From NCBI GenBank assembly GCA_964035545.1, contig OZ037767.1, positions 20,376,628 through 20,440,627 on the forward strand: DNA of 64,000 bases, in the 5' to 3' direction. A model generated the notes under the pieces. That model searched no databases and was not told the DNA's origin. It worked only from the letters and a program-made list of their open reading frames with translations. The position numbers and the translations under genes were made by a program. The stretch comes from Bugula neritina (lineage: Eukaryota; Bryozoa; Gymnolaemata; Cheilostomatida; Bugulidae). Shown here piece after piece: positions 63,135-64,000 of this stretch; positions within the stretch are counted from its first letter, which is position 1; each line of letters starts with the position of its first letter.

Positions 63135-64000
63135 GTAACACTTTGCTGGTCGATTTGTTTATCAACTCTCTTGATTATGTGCTAGTTCTTACATCACCTG
63201 TTAGAGGAGGGTACAGGTAAGGGGAGGGCAGAGGTGAGGGGAGGGCACGAACTGTTGGTTCAGCTGCGTGACGATCTCCAGGTAGTTCTAACTCCTTTAG
63301 GAAAGGTTGTGGTCATCTGGTTTTTGGTAGACGGCCCTAAGTTAGACTAGAATCAAGAGGCATGCATGTTATACAGTATAATTCTGAATTGACTACAAAG
63401 TTGGAAGACAGCTAGCAATTCTGCTACTCATAGCTATCTGAAGGGGGTGTTGGCATACTCATTGAGAACGTATATGCGAGTTCGCTTATCTCAGCCCCCT
63501 GATAGCAACGACTATATTTGCATTGCTATCAGCACTTAATTTGTTTGCTAAAGGTAGTCAAAGTTTAGAGAACAACTTGACCAGCTGATAAGCCAGCCGG
63601 TGAGTGACTTCAGCAGCTGTCATGGCAGTCGAGTGCCAACGCCCCAATCCTAACCTCATGCATACTCAGCATCTATACTCTGTACTCTACTTGCATATAT
63701 CTAGTTTAGTGTAGCCCCAGTACTATAACACAGTTCAGTAGTATATAAGATGCAATGATACTTATGCTAGGTGACTCATAACTCAGTAATAGACTTGTGG
63801 TATAATAAACAGTAACACTAGCTTGACTCAGTAGTATGGTATGTCGGCATCGCTATGACTGCATGTAACCAACATTCCAGACGCGTTGTATGGATGCTTT
63901 GGAAACCATAGTTTCAGTCCTACACAGCCAGTCACGATCAGAATGAATTCATTTGTTCAGACAAATTTTTGTTGCAAAGATTGTAAATTGAACTGTTGCT
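63135..64000. other. Presumed CLIC intron 4 to window end
   Basis: Begins with the exon 4 donor GTAACA. I could not identify a further CLIC exon encoding the last C-terminal helices. No repeat array. Confidence 0.5.

Overview
This is a nuclear window from an intron-rich, AT-rich invertebrate animal genome. It holds metazoan gene families (an Ack-type tyrosine kinase, the exocyst subunit Sec5/EXOC2, a CLIC/EXC-4-type protein) in many small exons with GT-AG introns, tRNA-derived SINEs, 5'-truncated LINE tails and an exceptional load of intronic minisatellites. There is no operon structure. The phylum cannot be fixed from the sequence; a lophotrochozoan-like animal is a guess.

Layout. (1) About 0.4-19.3 kb, minus strand: an Ack/TNK2-like kinase (SAM-like region, kinase, SH3), 3' end beyond the left edge, with an internal alternative first exon and a 42-nt microexon. 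(2) 19.3-27.5 kb: gene-poor, with hairpins and a SINE inserted at the edge of a LINE remnant. (3) 27.6-29.25 kb, plus: a three-exon orphan gene for a single-pass membrane protein with a long Lys/Glu-rich tail and two possible C termini, one ending in a Cys cluster. (4) 29.3-33.1 kb: duplicated palindromic repeats and an orphan membrane-type reading frame (minus). (5) 33.2-35.1 kb, minus: a three-exon gene for a secreted Asn/Gly-rich protein with a small Cys-containing C-terminal module. (6) 35.1-40.2 kb: no gene seen. (7) 40.2-54.6 kb, minus: a complete 19-exon EXOC2; the joined exons give 920 codons plus stop with every phase consistent. (8) 54.6-56.2 kb: divergent intergenic region. (9) 56.2-63.1 kb, plus: four exons of a CLIC-family gene running off the right side.

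The most unusual signal is the relation between tandem repeats and splice sites. In EXOC2, at least five separate minisatellites have a repeat unit that contains the exon-intron junction itself (donors of exons 5, 7 and 9; acceptors of exons 4 and 11), so each repeat unit carries a copy of the splice site with some exon sequence. Other arrays begin within about 5 nt of a donor (kinase exon at 7258, CLIC exon 3, CLIC exon 1). One CLIC intron is almost wholly a 24-bp repeat of about 3.2 kb and stays open in frame with the exon before it. This looks like recurrent seeding of tandem duplication at splice junctions. All exon calls are made by eye from splice consensus, phase and remembered family conservation; no alignment or transcript data were available.
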